Source: JADGAU01 sp045047105
GTDB taxonomy: Bacteria > Pseudomonadota > Gammaproteobacteria > GRL18
Reading direction: 5' to 3'
NCBI GenBank assembly: GCA_045047105.1
Contig: JASFYQ010000021.1
Coordinates: 1 to 14,022, forward strand
DNA length: 14,022 nucleotides
Positions within the stretch are counted from its first letter, which is position 1; every line of letters starts with the position of its first letter. The position numbers and the translations under genes were made by a program. Below, in pieces: positions 1 through 8,269 of the stretch. The notes below the pieces were generated by a model. It worked only from the letters and a program-made list of their open reading frames with translations, was not told the origin of the DNA and did not search any database.

Positions 1-28
1 TGGTCTGGACCTTTTGCTGCAATTGGCG

Positions 29-3000
29 TTAATTTGCTTCATGCTTAAACTTAGAATTAGCAGCCATTAAGGGTAAAATAAAATCATTCATGGCTTCATC
101 TAGACGTACTAACTCAAAATTAAAACCAATTTTTTTTGCTTGGATACGTAACTCATCTAATGATGAATATGTCGACTTATCAATCATTCCCTGTCCTAGT
201 AACGCTAATGTCCTAGCACGTTTAATAATAAAATCACTCTGTGGAAGAGGTTCTTTTTGGGTATAGCTTTGTAGGGAATCTGCATATTTCTTAGCCATTA
301 TCCAATTTTTATTTTGAAGTTCAACCTCCATTGCACTGCGGTAAAAATAAAAATAGTTATGACTAACGCAATCACCATTGAGTAATAATTCAGCTTGTTT
401 TAAATATTCTTGTTTTTCAGAATAATTATCTGTAATTTCTGCAAAAATACCATAAACAGCAGGACCTGAAAAGCTCATACCGTTTTGATGGCAACTTGCA
501 ACAGCTTGCTTTAAATAGCTTAATGCCTTAGATTTATTTCCTCGTCGAAATTCTATTTGTCCCAATTTAGCATAAATTAAACCATCTCTAAATTGTGTAT
601 TTATATTTTTTTCTAATATAAATTGTTTATGGCACTCCTGCTCTGCCAAATCATACTCTTTATTCTCAAGATAAGCTTCACAGAGAATACCACTATTAAT
701 AATATTAGGACGATGATAATTAATAGATTCAGCCATTTTTGCAGCTTTTTTAGCAACATCAATTACTTTATCAAATTCATTCAAGTACCAAAGAGTGTAG
801 GCATACATTGATAAATTGGCTACTTCAATCCGATGGTATCCATGCTTTGCGCTAAGTTCAATACAAGACTTAAAGTATTGATTAGCTGTTTTCATCATAC
901 CTTTCATATAATAAGCATCTCCCATCCCACCAAGAGCATTACATTCAAGTTCTGTTAACTTACTGATACGAGCATATTTAAGTGATTGCTCATGACAATT
1001 AACAACATTATCAACCTGCCCAAGTGAAAAATAAAGATTGCCTCGCAGATGGTGTAACTTAGCTTGCTCTGGAGTAAGTGAATGATTAATGATTAGTTTT
1101 TCAGATTGCTCTAATAGTTCAAGTGCTTTTTCATATTCACCAATAACTTCAAAAGCTACAACTAGACCAAGCATTGATTCTACACGAGCAGAAACATCAT
1201 TAGAAAATTCTATAATATTTTGATAGATAGCAATTGCTTCAGTTGTATCACCTATTTCTAAAAGCGTTTGTCCTTGCAGGCAGCTTAAAGTTGTTTTTAA
1301 AGAGACATCACCTACTAATTCTAAACCACGATGAATTAATTTTATTGCTTGTTGATAATGAGATTTTGATATTCTTATTTTTGCAGATTCATAATAATAT
1401 CTTGCTGCATGTTCATCATTTGCACGATCAAAGTTTTCAGCACAGCGTTCAATGTCTTTGTCTATAAACCATTTTCCAACCTGTGAATGAAATACTCGGC
1501 GCTTAGCTTTTAACATTGAGTTATAAACACCTTGTTGAATAAGAGCATGAGTAAACAAATAGCTATTGCCCTCTGCTTTTATGAGCTGGTGTTTAAGTAA
1601 TGTGGTACACTGATAACCAGGCTTATTCGTTAAGTAATTCAATAGATCCATGTTAAATTTTTGACCTATTATTGATGCTGCTTGTAAGGCTATTTTATTT
1701 ATAGGATCAAGGCGGTCTATCCGAGCTTGGATCAAACTTTGTATTGAACTCGGTATTTGTTCATCTTCACTTTCTTGAGCGCTTAATAATAACTGCTCTA
1801 AGAATAGAGGATTACCTTCAGCCCTTTCTATACATTTTATAGCTATTTTATTAGTAAGTTCATAGCAGTCTGATGCCATTAAAATTGCTTCGTCCTTTTT
1901 TAGCGGAAACAATTCAATAATAGTATGGAAGTTAGAGTCATTTTTTTTCCAAAATTGGCTTAATTTATCGCCATCTTTTCGTGTAGAGACAATCAGTATT
2001 ATTGCAGAGTTTATGATCTTTTTTGATAGAACTTTAATATACTCAATAAGAGTTGGATCTGCCCAATGAGCATCTTCTATAACTAGGGTTAAAGGACTTA
2101 CTTTTGATTTATTAATAATTAATTCGCAGAGTGTTTCATGCGTGCCTTGAATACGTGTTTCATTATCCATTGCGTTATAGAGTATTGCTAATTCTTTGGG
2201 TAATTTAACTCCTAACATGTCGTAAAGGAAACATCTATTTTCAATAGATAGTAGCTTCATATTAATAATTTTATCTATATTTTTGCCTTCAATATTATCA
2301 ATAGATTGAAATAAGAGCTGCTTTAAAACTGATTGAATAGCATTTTGATTTTTTTCTATACCAAAATCTAGAATAAGTCCCTTATTACAAGATATTCCAT
2401 ACTGTTTTGATATTTTACAAAACTCTTCTATTATTCTTGACTTACCTAGTCCTGCATTTGCTTTAATGAGAATAGCTGCTCCCATATTTTTACTCACACT
2501 CAACTCAAGCAAACATTTAAATTTTTTGACTTCTGCTTCACGACCTATTAACAATTTATGATTTTTAACAATAGTATGTTGCTCTCTCAAAATTTTATAT
2601 GGAATTATAGGCTTAGTTTTACCTTTCATTGATACAGCAGGCAAAGCAATTGTTTCAAAATGATTCTTAATCAAATGATGAGTATCTGGGCTTACAAGAA
2701 TTTCATTATTTTCTGCTTGAGAAAGTAAACGAGCGCCTGTATTAACAGTGTCACCCGTTAAACCAAATCTTCCATCACGGTTATCTTCAATATGGGTAAC
2801 AATTAAGCCTGTGTTAATTCCCGTATGCATACTGAGTGGAATATCAAACTGCTTTTGCCATTTAAAGCTTAAATTTTTAACAAATTCATGGAGTATTAAT
2901 ATTGCTCTAATTGCCCTGATAGGATCATCTTCACGACAGATAGGAATACCAAAAAGTATAACCACCTCATCACCAATAAATTGATTTACAATACCTCCTT

Positions 3001-3340
3001 GGCTTTCAATAATGCGAATTGCCGCAGATTTTATTTTACTCATCATTTGTTGAATATCTTCTGGATCAAGTTGTTCACTCATCTTGGTATAACCACTTAA
3101 ATCAGAAAAAGCTATAGTTGCTTGCCTGCGTTCACCTTCATAGCTTTTTGTTTCTGTTTTAATTGGAGATTTATAATTTTTAGTTTGCTCTCTTAATTTA
3201 CATCCGCATCCACCACAAAATTTATTGTTTGCTTGGTTATAAAAGTTACATGAGAGGCATTTTATTTCTAATTGTTCACCGCATTGAGCACAAAACTTAT
3301 ATTCAGTTGGATTATGACTTTCACATTTCTTGCATTGCAT
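29..3340 (-). CDS. Zinc-ribbon / class III adenylate-guanylate cyclase / AAA ATPase / TPR protein
   Basis: Large multidomain signalling protein of 1103 residues. Residues 1-48 hold two CxxC...CxxC zinc ribbons (C3, C6, C17, C20; C28, C31, C42, C45). Residues 70-225 are a class III nucleotide cyclase domain: FSDLSGYT carries metal-ligand Asp80, FIGDEVVILFG carries Asp124, and GDTVNTGARL supplies Asp198 and the transition-state Asn200 and Arg204. The catalytic set therefore looks intact. From about 265 an AAA/STAND-type ATPase follows, with a P-loop ANAGLGKS (294-301; Ala replaces the usual first Gly) and a Walker B LTLVIEDAHWAD (417-428). Residues from about 630 to 1000 are helical TPR-like repeats. 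By family knowledge, such proteins make cAMP or cGMP under control of an ATPase/TPR sensor, probably in the cytoplasm since no membrane segment is seen. The start has an AAAGG ribosome site 8 bases upstream. The substrate (ATP or GTP) and the signal are unknown. Confidence 0.9.
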   Translation of the reverse strand: MQCKKCESHNPTEYKFCAQCGEQLEIKCLSCNFYNQANNKFCGGCGCKLREQTKNYKSPIKTETKSYEGERRQATIAFSDLSGYTKMSEQLDPEDIQQMMSKIKSAAIRIIESQGGIVNQFIGDEVVILFGIPICREDDPIRAIRAILILHEFVKNLSFKWQKQFDIPLSMHTGINTGLIVTHIEDNRDGRFGLTGDTVNTGARLLSQAENNEILVSPDTHHLIKNHFETIALPAVSMKGKTKPIIPYKILREQHTIVKNHKLLIGREAEVKKFKCLLELSVSKNMGAAILIKANAGLGKSRIIEEFCKISKQYGISCNKGLILDFGIEKNQNAIQSVLKQLLFQSIDNIEGKNIDKIINMKLLSIENRCFLYDMLGVKLPKELAILYNAMDNETRIQGTHETLCELIINKSKVSPLTLVIEDAHWADPTLIEYIKVLSKKIINSAIILIVSTRKDGDKLSQFWKKNDSNFHTIIELFPLKKDEAILMASDCYELTNKIAIKCIERAEGNPLFLEQLLLSAQESEDEQIPSSIQSLIQARIDRLDPINKIALQAASIIGQKFNMDLLNYLTNKPGYQCTTLLKHQLIKAEGNSYLFTHALIQQGVYNSMLKAKRRVFHSQVGKWFIDKDIERCAENFDRANDEHAARYYYESAKIRISKSHYQQAIKLIHRGLELVGDVSLKTTLSCLQGQTLLEIGDTTEAIAIYQNIIEFSNDVSARVESMLGLVVAFEVIGEYEKALELLEQSEKLIINHSLTPEQAKLHHLRGNLYFSLGQVDNVVNCHEQSLKYARISKLTELECNALGGMGDAYYMKGMMKTANQYFKSCIELSAKHGYHRIEVANLSMYAYTLWYLNEFDKVIDVAKKAAKMAESINYHRPNIINSGILCEAYLENKEYDLAEQECHKQFILEKNINTQFRDGLIYAKLGQIEFRRGNKSKALSYLKQAVASCHQNGMSFSGPAVYGIFAEITDNYSEKQEYLKQAELLLNGDCVSHNYFYFYRSAMEVELQNKNWIMAKKYADSLQSYTQKEPLPQSDFIIKRARTLALLGQGMIDKSTYSSLDELRIQAKKIGFNFELVRLDEAMNDFILPLMAANSKFKHEAN

Positions 3341-3377
3341 TAGATTTACCTTTTATAAAGTTCTGTTTTTTTTAATA

Positions 3378-3406
3378 GTGATATGAAGTTAAATACTTAT
3401 TTTCAA
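3378..3406 (-). promoter_or_regulatory. Possible promoter of the cyclase gene
   Basis: On the minus strand a TTGAAA box (3401-3406) and a TATCAC box (3378-3383) are separated by 17 bases, about 40 bases upstream of the cyclase start codon. The -10 box is weak, so this is only a candidate. Confidence 0.3.
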
Positions 3407-3442
3407 GAAAATAAAAGTTGTTGCAATAACTATAATAGCTAT

Positions 3443-3618
3443 GGGCATCCAGCGCGCCGAGCTAAATTGGTAAGAAATTGGAGGTGCAAATCCTCTATCT
3501 GGTAAGGATTTGCTATCTGCCAGAACTCCTAGTCATGGGCAGTTGTCCGTAAGGGCAATGGTTAAGTGTTGATAGGGGGATGTATAGGCTCAGTATCCCC
3601 GATGCTAGGTTAGTTGTA
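3443..3618 (+). mobile_element. Group II intron-like 5' fragment (domain I remnant), no reverse transcriptase
   Basis: This non-coding segment is richer in GC than its surroundings and full of stem-loops. GAGG/CCTC (3481-3484 with 3492-3495) closes on a GTGCAAAT-type loop. TCTGG/CCAGA (3498-3502 with 3520-3524) encloses about 17 bases. GGGGAT/ATCCCC (3576-3581 with 3595-3600) is a strong stem. The order of a short GAGGTGCAAATCCTC hairpin followed by paired G-rich arms resembles the 5' half of bacterial group II introns. No intron-encoded reverse transcriptase and no domain V motif follow, and the sequence reverts to AT-rich DNA after about 3620. I infer a truncated intron relic. A different structured RNA cannot be excluded. 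The boundaries are approximate. Confidence 0.4.
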
Positions 3619-3659
3619 AATTAAGTTTGAGTCAGAACAGTAAATATACTTAAAATAGC

Positions 3660-3809
3660 TTACTTCTTTAAGGCTCTTTTTAACTCCTGTTTTAACAGAG
3701 CCAGCTCATTATTTTTTTGTTGGGCTGTTTTTCGCCAAAATAAATCTGCTGTTTTGTCTTCAAAAATTGCCCAATCGTATTTAGTATCTTGAAAAATATG
3801 AATATTCAT
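3660..3809 (-). CDS. Small hypothetical protein, 49 aa
   Basis: An open frame of 49 codons starts MNIHIFQDTKYDWAIFEDKT and ends in a lysine-rich helix-prone tail (ELALLKQELKRALKK). Its ATG directly abuts the TAA of the broken upstream frame (TAAATG), which is the usual arrangement of translationally coupled genes. That makes it more likely a real or formerly real gene than chance. It has no membrane segment and I do not recognise a family. A composition rich in charged residues with a coiled tail suits a small regulatory or binding protein, but no function can be assigned. Because the partner frame upstream is disrupted, this may be a relic that is no longer expressed. Confidence 0.4.
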   Translation of the reverse strand: MNIHIFQDTKYDWAIFEDKTADLFWRKTAQQKNNELALLKQELKRALKK

Positions 3810-4060
3810 TTAGTTATTTTCCTGATTTTCAATTGCTGAGAGGTGCATATATTCTTCGTCCAAAGGTAAATAAGCAGCTAATAACGCTACACTATCTACA
3901 AGCAGTTTAGCTTTTTACACTTATCCAGATCAAAACTGAGCAACATGCCGCCAGATTCTACTAATTTTCCATTCGAGCGATCTATTTTTAAATAAGCAAT
4001 ATTGCCATTTTGTAACTGCTCTCTAGTAACCGTTTTGAAGTAGTTTCTAAAAAAATCTCA
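3810..4060 (-). pseudogene. Broken ORF upstream of the 49-aa gene (frameshift)
   Basis: Two minus-strand reading frames with protein-like composition run into each other. The upstream one (about 4057 down to a stop at 3896-3898) reads through NGNIAYLKIDRSNGKLVES and DLDKCKK. The downstream one (open from 3914 to the stop at 3810-3812) reads LLVDSVALLAAYLPLDEEY and ends just before the ATG of the 49-aa ORF. The frames overlap at the DKCKK/KLLVD region, so one small indel near 3900-3914 would join them. The upstream frame has a stop at 4058-4060 and no obvious start or ribosome site, so the 5' end is also lost. I do not recognise the family. It is best read as a degraded gene that once formed an operon with the small ORF below it. 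Confidence 0.4.
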
Positions 4061-4332
4061 CCAATAGGGAGAAAATACAAAATTTTAAAATTAAAACCAT
4101 AACCGATTAATTATAGTACATAATGGTGAGAAAAAAATGAGGAAAAAAGCTAAGCCATATAATTTCTGCGTAAATATTACTTTAGGCATTATTATTTTAA
4201 AAAGGCTAAAAAATAATACCTGCTCAAAGGTTTTTTAAGTCTATAATATTGTAGATTTTGTATTACTGAAAAAAATTAATTTATGCTAAACTTTCGTATA
4301 ATTTCTATATATCCATAATAATTTCAGGTAAT
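4061..4332. other. AT-rich intergenic region, nothing firmly assignable
   Basis: Very AT-rich DNA between the broken ORF and the ppdK leader. It contains a loose AT-only inverted repeat near 4188-4217 and a short unconvincing frame at 4137. A TATAAT hexamer near 4296 could be a -10 box for ppdK, but no good -35 box lies at the right distance. Confidence 0.4.
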
Positions 4333-4363
4333 TCTAAACCATGGTTCATTCCCATGGTTTAGA
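4333..4363 (+). repeat. Perfect 12-bp inverted repeat in the ppdK leader
   Basis: TCTAAACCATGG (4333-4344) is followed by a 7-base spacer and its exact reverse complement CCATGGTTTAGA (4352-4363). The repeat ends 28 bases before the ppdK start codon. It has no T-run, so it is not a typical terminator. It could be an operator for a dimeric regulator or an RNA stem-loop in the 5' untranslated region. An upstream in-frame ATG at 4341 lies inside the left arm and is unlikely to be the true start. Confidence 0.6.
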
Positions 4364-4391
4364 CTTAAATATAACAATAGGGGAAAATGAA

Positions 4392-7157
4392 ATGACAAAG
4401 CTAAATACAAACAAATGGGTTTATTCTTTTGTTGACGGAAATGGAAAAGATAAGCAGCTCTTAGGTGGAAAAGGTGCAAATTTATGTGAGATGACTCAGA
4501 TGGGATTAAATGTGCCAGCTGGTTTTGTTATATCTACTCAAGCATGTCTCTCTTACCTTGATTCAAAGCAGGAAATTTTGCCAGATGATTTAATTAAACA
4601 AGTTAAAAAGAATTTATCGAATATTGAAAAACAGAGCAATAAAAAATTTGGCAGTATGGATAATCCTCTACTCGTTTCGGTACGTTCAGGCTCTGCTATG
4701 TCAATGCCAGGAATGATGGATACTATTTTAAATTTAGGTCTTAATTCAAAAACTATTAAGGGGTTAATTAAACAATCGGGTGATGCCCGTTTTGCCTATG
4801 ATACTTATCGACGTTTTATTCAATTATTTGGAAAAGTTGCCTTAGATATTGATGATGAATTTTTTGATAAGGTTTTTAATCAGATAAAATCAGAGCATTA
4901 TGTAAAAAATGATATGGATCTGAACGAGCAGTCACTAAGTGATGTCTGTCAGGCTTTTTTACAAATTGTAAAACAACAAAGTGGCAGAGTTTTTCCAGAA
5001 GACCCTTATGAACAGATAGAAATAGCGATTAAGGCTGTTTTTAAATCCTGGAATGGTAAACGTGCTGTGGATTACCGGCGTGAATTTAAAATAACCAAAG
5101 AGCAGGCTAATGGTACGGCGGTTAATATTGTTACGATGGTTTTTGGAAACCTGGGAAATGATTGTGCAACAGGTGTTGGTTTTACACGCAACCCGGGCAC
5201 AGGAGAGAATAGTTTATTTGGTGAATACTTAATTAATGCACAGGGTGAAGACGTGGTGGCAGGTATTAGAACACCTAAGCCACTTGAACGCCTGGCAGAC
5301 GAAATGCCAGCTATGCACCAGCAACTAATAGAGCTGCGTAATCGACTGGAATCTCACTACCATGAAGTACAGGATTTTGAGTTTACTATTGAGCAGGGGT
5401 GTTTATTCTGTTTGCAAACACGTAATGGCAAAATGAATGCCACTGCAATGGTAAGAACTTCAATAGAAATGGAAAGAGAGGGGCTAATAAATAAAACCCA
5501 GGCTTTATTGCGTATTGAGCCTGGATATCTGGAGCAAATGTTATACCCGCGTATTGATCCCGCTAAAACATTCCATGTTTTGGCTCAAGGCTTACCTGCC
5601 TCACCAGGTGCTGCTTTTGGGCAGGCGGTATTTGATGCCGATCGTGCTGAGCAAGTGGGAAAAACAGGAACCAAGGTTATTCTTATTCGAGAGGAAACCA
5701 AACCCGAAGATATTCATGGTTTTTTTGCATCCGAAGGTATTTTAACCAGCCGCGGAGGTAAAACATCTCATGCTGCAGTGGTTGCCAGAGGCATGGGTAA
5801 ACCCTGCGTTGCAGGAGCAGAAGGAATACAGGTTGATGTGCAGGCAAGACATGCTCAGGTTGGAGATGTATTAATTAAGGAAGGAGATATTATTAGTATT
5901 GATGGAACCTCTGGTAATTTATATTTAGGCGAAATAGCCATGATTGAAGCAGATTTTTCTGCTGAATTAAATACCCTGTTAGGTTGGGCTGATGAAGTAG
6001 CCAAACTTGATGTAATGGCGAATGCTGATACCGCAGCAGATGCATCTAGAGCACTAAAATATGGAGCTATGGGCATTGGTTTATGCCGAACAGAACGCAT
6101 GTTTAATGATGTTGAACGTCTGCCCATGGTAATCGAAATGATTGTTGCCGAAACCAGGGAGCAACGCCAAATTGCTCTGGATAAACTATTACCCATTCAG
6201 CGTGCTGATTTTAAGGCTTTATTTGAAGTTATGTCACCATTGCCAGTTACTATTCGCTTGCTTGACCCACCTATTCATGAGTTCTTGCCTAATGAAAAAC
6301 AATTGGAAAAAGAATTAGCTGAACTGGAGCAATTAAGAGCAACGGTTACGGGTTTAACCGTATTACAGAATTCTATGAATCTGTTTTCAAAATCTAGTCT
6401 TAAAGCAATGGATCGCCGTATTCCTGAATTTATGGATGTGGGTCTGGTTGAGGTAACCATTGAGAAAAAGCAGCAAATGCTGAAAAAAGTACGTAATTTA
6501 TATGAAACTAATCCTATGCTGGGGCATCGTGGTGTTCGACTGGGAATTACTTTTCCTGAAATCTATTCCATGCAAATCAGAGCTATTTTAGAAGCTGCTG
6601 CTGATTGTGTAAGCAGAGGATTAGATGTTGAACCGCATATTATGATCCCTCAGGTCTGTACCATTAAAGAGTTATTATATGTAAAAGAATTTGTTAATAC
6701 CATCAGTGCTGATGTAGAAAAACAATATGGGCATAGCGTTCCATTTAAATTTGGTTCTATGTTAGAAGTTGTTAGAGCCTGTTTACAAGCAGAAGACCTG
6801 GCAAAAGAAGCAGAGTTTTTCTCCTTTGGAACAAATGATTTAAGTCAGGCAACCTTTTCCTTCTCTCGTGAAGATGCTGAAAATAAATTTTTACCCATGT
6901 ATAACGAACGTGGTATTTTACAGGATAACCCATTTGAAGTATTGGATACGCAGGGAGTGGGCAAATTAATGCAATTAGCGGTTGAGTGGGGCAGAAAAAC
7001 CCGTAAAGATATGAACATTGGTATTTGCGGAGAACATGGTGGTCATCCCTCCTCTATTAATTTCTGCCATAAAATAAATCTGGATTATGTATCCTGTTCT
7101 CCCCCCAGAATACCTGTAGCAAGATTAGCCGCAGCACATGCAAGTTTAAAAGAATAA
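4392..7157 (+). CDS. ppdK: Pyruvate, phosphate dikinase
   Basis: The enzyme interconverts pyruvate, ATP and phosphate with phosphoenolpyruvate, AMP and pyrophosphate, in central carbon metabolism in the cytoplasm. The 921-residue protein has the family order. The N-terminal ATP-grasp domain shows GGKGANLCEMTQMGLNVPAG and the VSVRSGSAMSMPGMMDT stretch. The swivelling phosphohistidine domain has GGKTSHAAVVARGMGKPCV with catalytic His460. The C-terminal TIM barrel includes GLCRTERMF, FGTNDLSQ and GICGEHGG with the catalytic Cys879. Length is close to the usual 870-910. I chose ATG 4392 (MTKLNTNKWVYSF) rather than the in-frame ATG at 4341 because an AGGGG ribosome site lies 8 bases upstream and the extra N-terminus would come from an inverted repeat. 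No gene for the PPDK regulatory protein is nearby. The gene is monocistronic and ends in a hairpin terminator. Confidence 0.96.
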   Translation: MTKLNTNKWVYSFVDGNGKDKQLLGGKGANLCEMTQMGLNVPAGFVISTQACLSYLDSKQEILPDDLIKQVKKNLSNIEKQSNKKFGSMDNPLLVSVRSGSAMSMPGMMDTILNLGLNSKTIKGLIKQSGDARFAYDTYRRFIQLFGKVALDIDDEFFDKVFNQIKSEHYVKNDMDLNEQSLSDVCQAFLQIVKQQSGRVFPEDPYEQIEIAIKAVFKSWNGKRAVDYRREFKITKEQANGTAVNIVTMVFGNLGNDCATGVGFTRNPGTGENSLFGEYLINAQGEDVVAGIRTPKPLERLADEMPAMHQQLIELRNRLESHYHEVQDFEFTIEQGCLFCLQTRNGKMNATAMVRTSIEMEREGLINKTQALLRIEPGYLEQMLYPRIDPAKTFHVLAQGLPASPGAAFGQAVFDADRAEQVGKTGTKVILIREETKPEDIHGFFASEGILTSRGGKTSHAAVVARGMGKPCVAGAEGIQVDVQARHAQVGDVLIKEGDIISIDGTSGNLYLGEIAMIEADFSAELNTLLGWADEVAKLDVMANADTAADASRALKYGAMGIGLCRTERMFNDVERLPMVIEMIVAETREQRQIALDKLLPIQRADFKALFEVMSPLPVTIRLLDPPIHEFLPNEKQLEKELAELEQLRATVTGLTVLQNSMNLFSKSSLKAMDRRIPEFMDVGLVEVTIEKKQQMLKKVRNLYETNPMLGHRGVRLGITFPEIYSMQIRAILEAAADCVSRGLDVEPHIMIPQVCTIKELLYVKEFVNTISADVEKQYGHSVPFKFGSMLEVVRACLQAEDLAKEAEFFSFGTNDLSQATFSFSREDAENKFLPMYNERGILQDNPFEVLDTQGVGKLMQLAVEWGRKTRKDMNIGICGEHGGHPSSINFCHKINLDYVSCSPPRIPVARLAAAHASLKE

Positions 7158-7180
7158 TTGTTTTATTTTTAACTATTGAC

Positions 7181-7214
7181 TTGGGGTAGAAATACCCCCA
7201 GTTTTATTTTTTTT
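7181..7214 (+). terminator. Rho-independent terminator after ppdK
   Basis: GGGGTA (7183-7188) pairs with TACCCC (7193-7198) across a GAAA tetraloop, followed by GTTTTATTTTTTTT. It lies 25 bases after the ppdK stop and in the gap to the convergent oxyR gene. Its T-run favours the plus strand. Confidence 0.8.
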
Positions 7215-8127
7215 CAGGTAAAAAATGAGGGATCTGTTTTTTTACCAGTTGGAAGAGTTGTTCTAATTCCTGGTTTCTATTGGACTGCGCTCGCCAGGCA
7301 AAACCTATTTCACGAAAGTTGTTTTTTTTATCGGCTAATGGGCTAATTTTTACATCAGTATTATTTAAAATCCCTGCTGAAATTGCCATTTCGGGTAAAA
7401 ATGTTACTCCCAGATCATTATTTACCATTTGTACCAGAGTATGCAAACTGGTGGCAGCAAAGGAGTTTATTTTTTCTGTGCGTTCAAGGTGGCAGGCGGA
7501 TAAGGCATGCTCTCTCATACAATGCCCATCTTCAAGCAATAATAGGCTATTATCACTTAAATCTGAATAATCATCACTGAGTGCTTGGGTGTTTAATTGG
7601 GAGTCCTGATGATAAGCAAAATAAAACCGATCTTGGTAAAAACTTTTCATTACCAGACCTGTGGCAGGATAGGGTAGGGCTAATAGCACCAGATCTAATT
7701 CTCCCTCTTTTAATTGTTGTAATACCGAATCACTTTGCCCTTCGCGGACAAATAATTTTAAATCAGGGAATTCTTGCTTAATCATCATTAAAATTTGCGG
7801 GATTAAAAAGGGGGCAATAGTGGGAATGACCCCTAATTTTAAGGTTCCAGCAAAGGGTTGTGCATAATAATGAACCTGCTCCGCAAGCTCTTTTACACTT
7901 AATAAAATCTGTTGAGCCTGGCGAACTACCTCTTGTGCCAGAGGAGTGAAAAGGATTTTTTTATTATCTCTTTCAATTAATCGTACTCCCAGAATATTCT
8001 CTAAAGAAGCAATACCACTGCTGAGCGTAGACTGGCTTACAAAACAGGCCTTGGCCGCTTCACCAAAATGTTGATATTTGTGAACATTGACTAGATAATA
8101 AAGATGTTTCAGGCTGGGTAATCGCAT
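7204..8127 (-). CDS. oxyR: LysR-family peroxide-sensing regulator OxyR
   Basis: 307-residue LysR-type transcription factor. Residues 1-60 form the winged helix-turn-helix (HFGEAAKACFVSQSTLSSGI), followed by the linker helix and an effector domain of the usual length. The OxyR signature is clear: LLLLEDGHCMREHALSAC places Cys203 and Cys212 nine residues apart, matching the Cys199/Cys208 redox pair of E. coli OxyR. The motif ATSLHTLVQMV downstream also matches. In the known family, peroxide forms the disulfide and the tetramer activates antioxidant genes. The start has an AAGG ribosome site 7 bases upstream. It is divergent from the peroxiredoxin gene, with a matching operator between them, so that gene is its probable target. 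A TATAAT box at 8164-8169 (minus strand) lies in the operator spacer, which suggests autorepression. Confidence 0.93.
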   Translation of the reverse strand: MRLPSLKHLYYLVNVHKYQHFGEAAKACFVSQSTLSSGIASLENILGVRLIERDNKKILFTPLAQEVVRQAQQILLSVKELAEQVHYYAQPFAGTLKLGVIPTIAPFLIPQILMMIKQEFPDLKLFVREGQSDSVLQQLKEGELDLVLLALPYPATGLVMKSFYQDRFYFAYHQDSQLNTQALSDDYSDLSDNSLLLLEDGHCMREHALSACHLERTEKINSFAATSLHTLVQMVNNDLGVTFLPEMAISAGILNNTDVKISPLADKKNNFREIGFAWRAQSNRNQELEQLFQLVKKQIPHFLPEKK

Positions 8128-8150
8128 TATACTGCCTTAAATTAGCGTTA

Positions 8151-8187
8151 ATCGGTTTTTTCTATTATAACAATCGAATCAATCTGT
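8151..8187. promoter_or_regulatory. Predicted OxyR operator between oxyR and the peroxiredoxin gene
   Basis: Two 15-bp elements, ATCGGTTTTTTCTAT (8151-8165) and ATCGAATCAATCTGT (8173-8187), are separated by exactly 7 bases. This is the spacing of the known OxyR consensus (ATAG-N7-CTAT, 7 bases, ATAG-N7-CTAT), and each outer tetrad differs by at most one base. The oxyR -10 box falls within it. The site ends directly before a candidate -35 box for the peroxiredoxin gene. Confidence 0.55.
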
Positions 8188-8216
8188 TTTATTAATTCTA
8201 TCAGGAGCATTAAACT
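8188..8216 (+). promoter_or_regulatory. Candidate activator-dependent promoter of the peroxiredoxin gene
   Basis: TTTATT (8188-8193), a 17-base spacer and TAAACT (8211-8216) form a poor sigma-70 promoter that begins directly after the predicted OxyR site. A weak -35 next to the operator is the usual arrangement where OxyR recruits polymerase. Confidence 0.35.
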
Positions 8217-8269
8217 ACTTCCAGCAATTAAGCAAAACAACTCAATTTAAATTAATGGAGAAATATAGC

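Noticed and set aside
3672..3702. GGCTCT...AGAGCC inverted repeat
   Set aside because: It lies within the 49-codon ORF, has a 6-bp stem with a long loop and no T-run.
4137..4238. 33-codon ORF starting MRKKAKPYNF in the ppdK upstream region
   Set aside because: Low-complexity AT-rich composition and no recognisable family. It could easily be chance.
4341..4391. N-terminal extension of ppdK from the upstream ATG
   Set aside because: The ATG lies inside an inverted repeat without a ribosome site, while ATG 4392 has AGGGG at good spacing and begins the normal family N-terminus.
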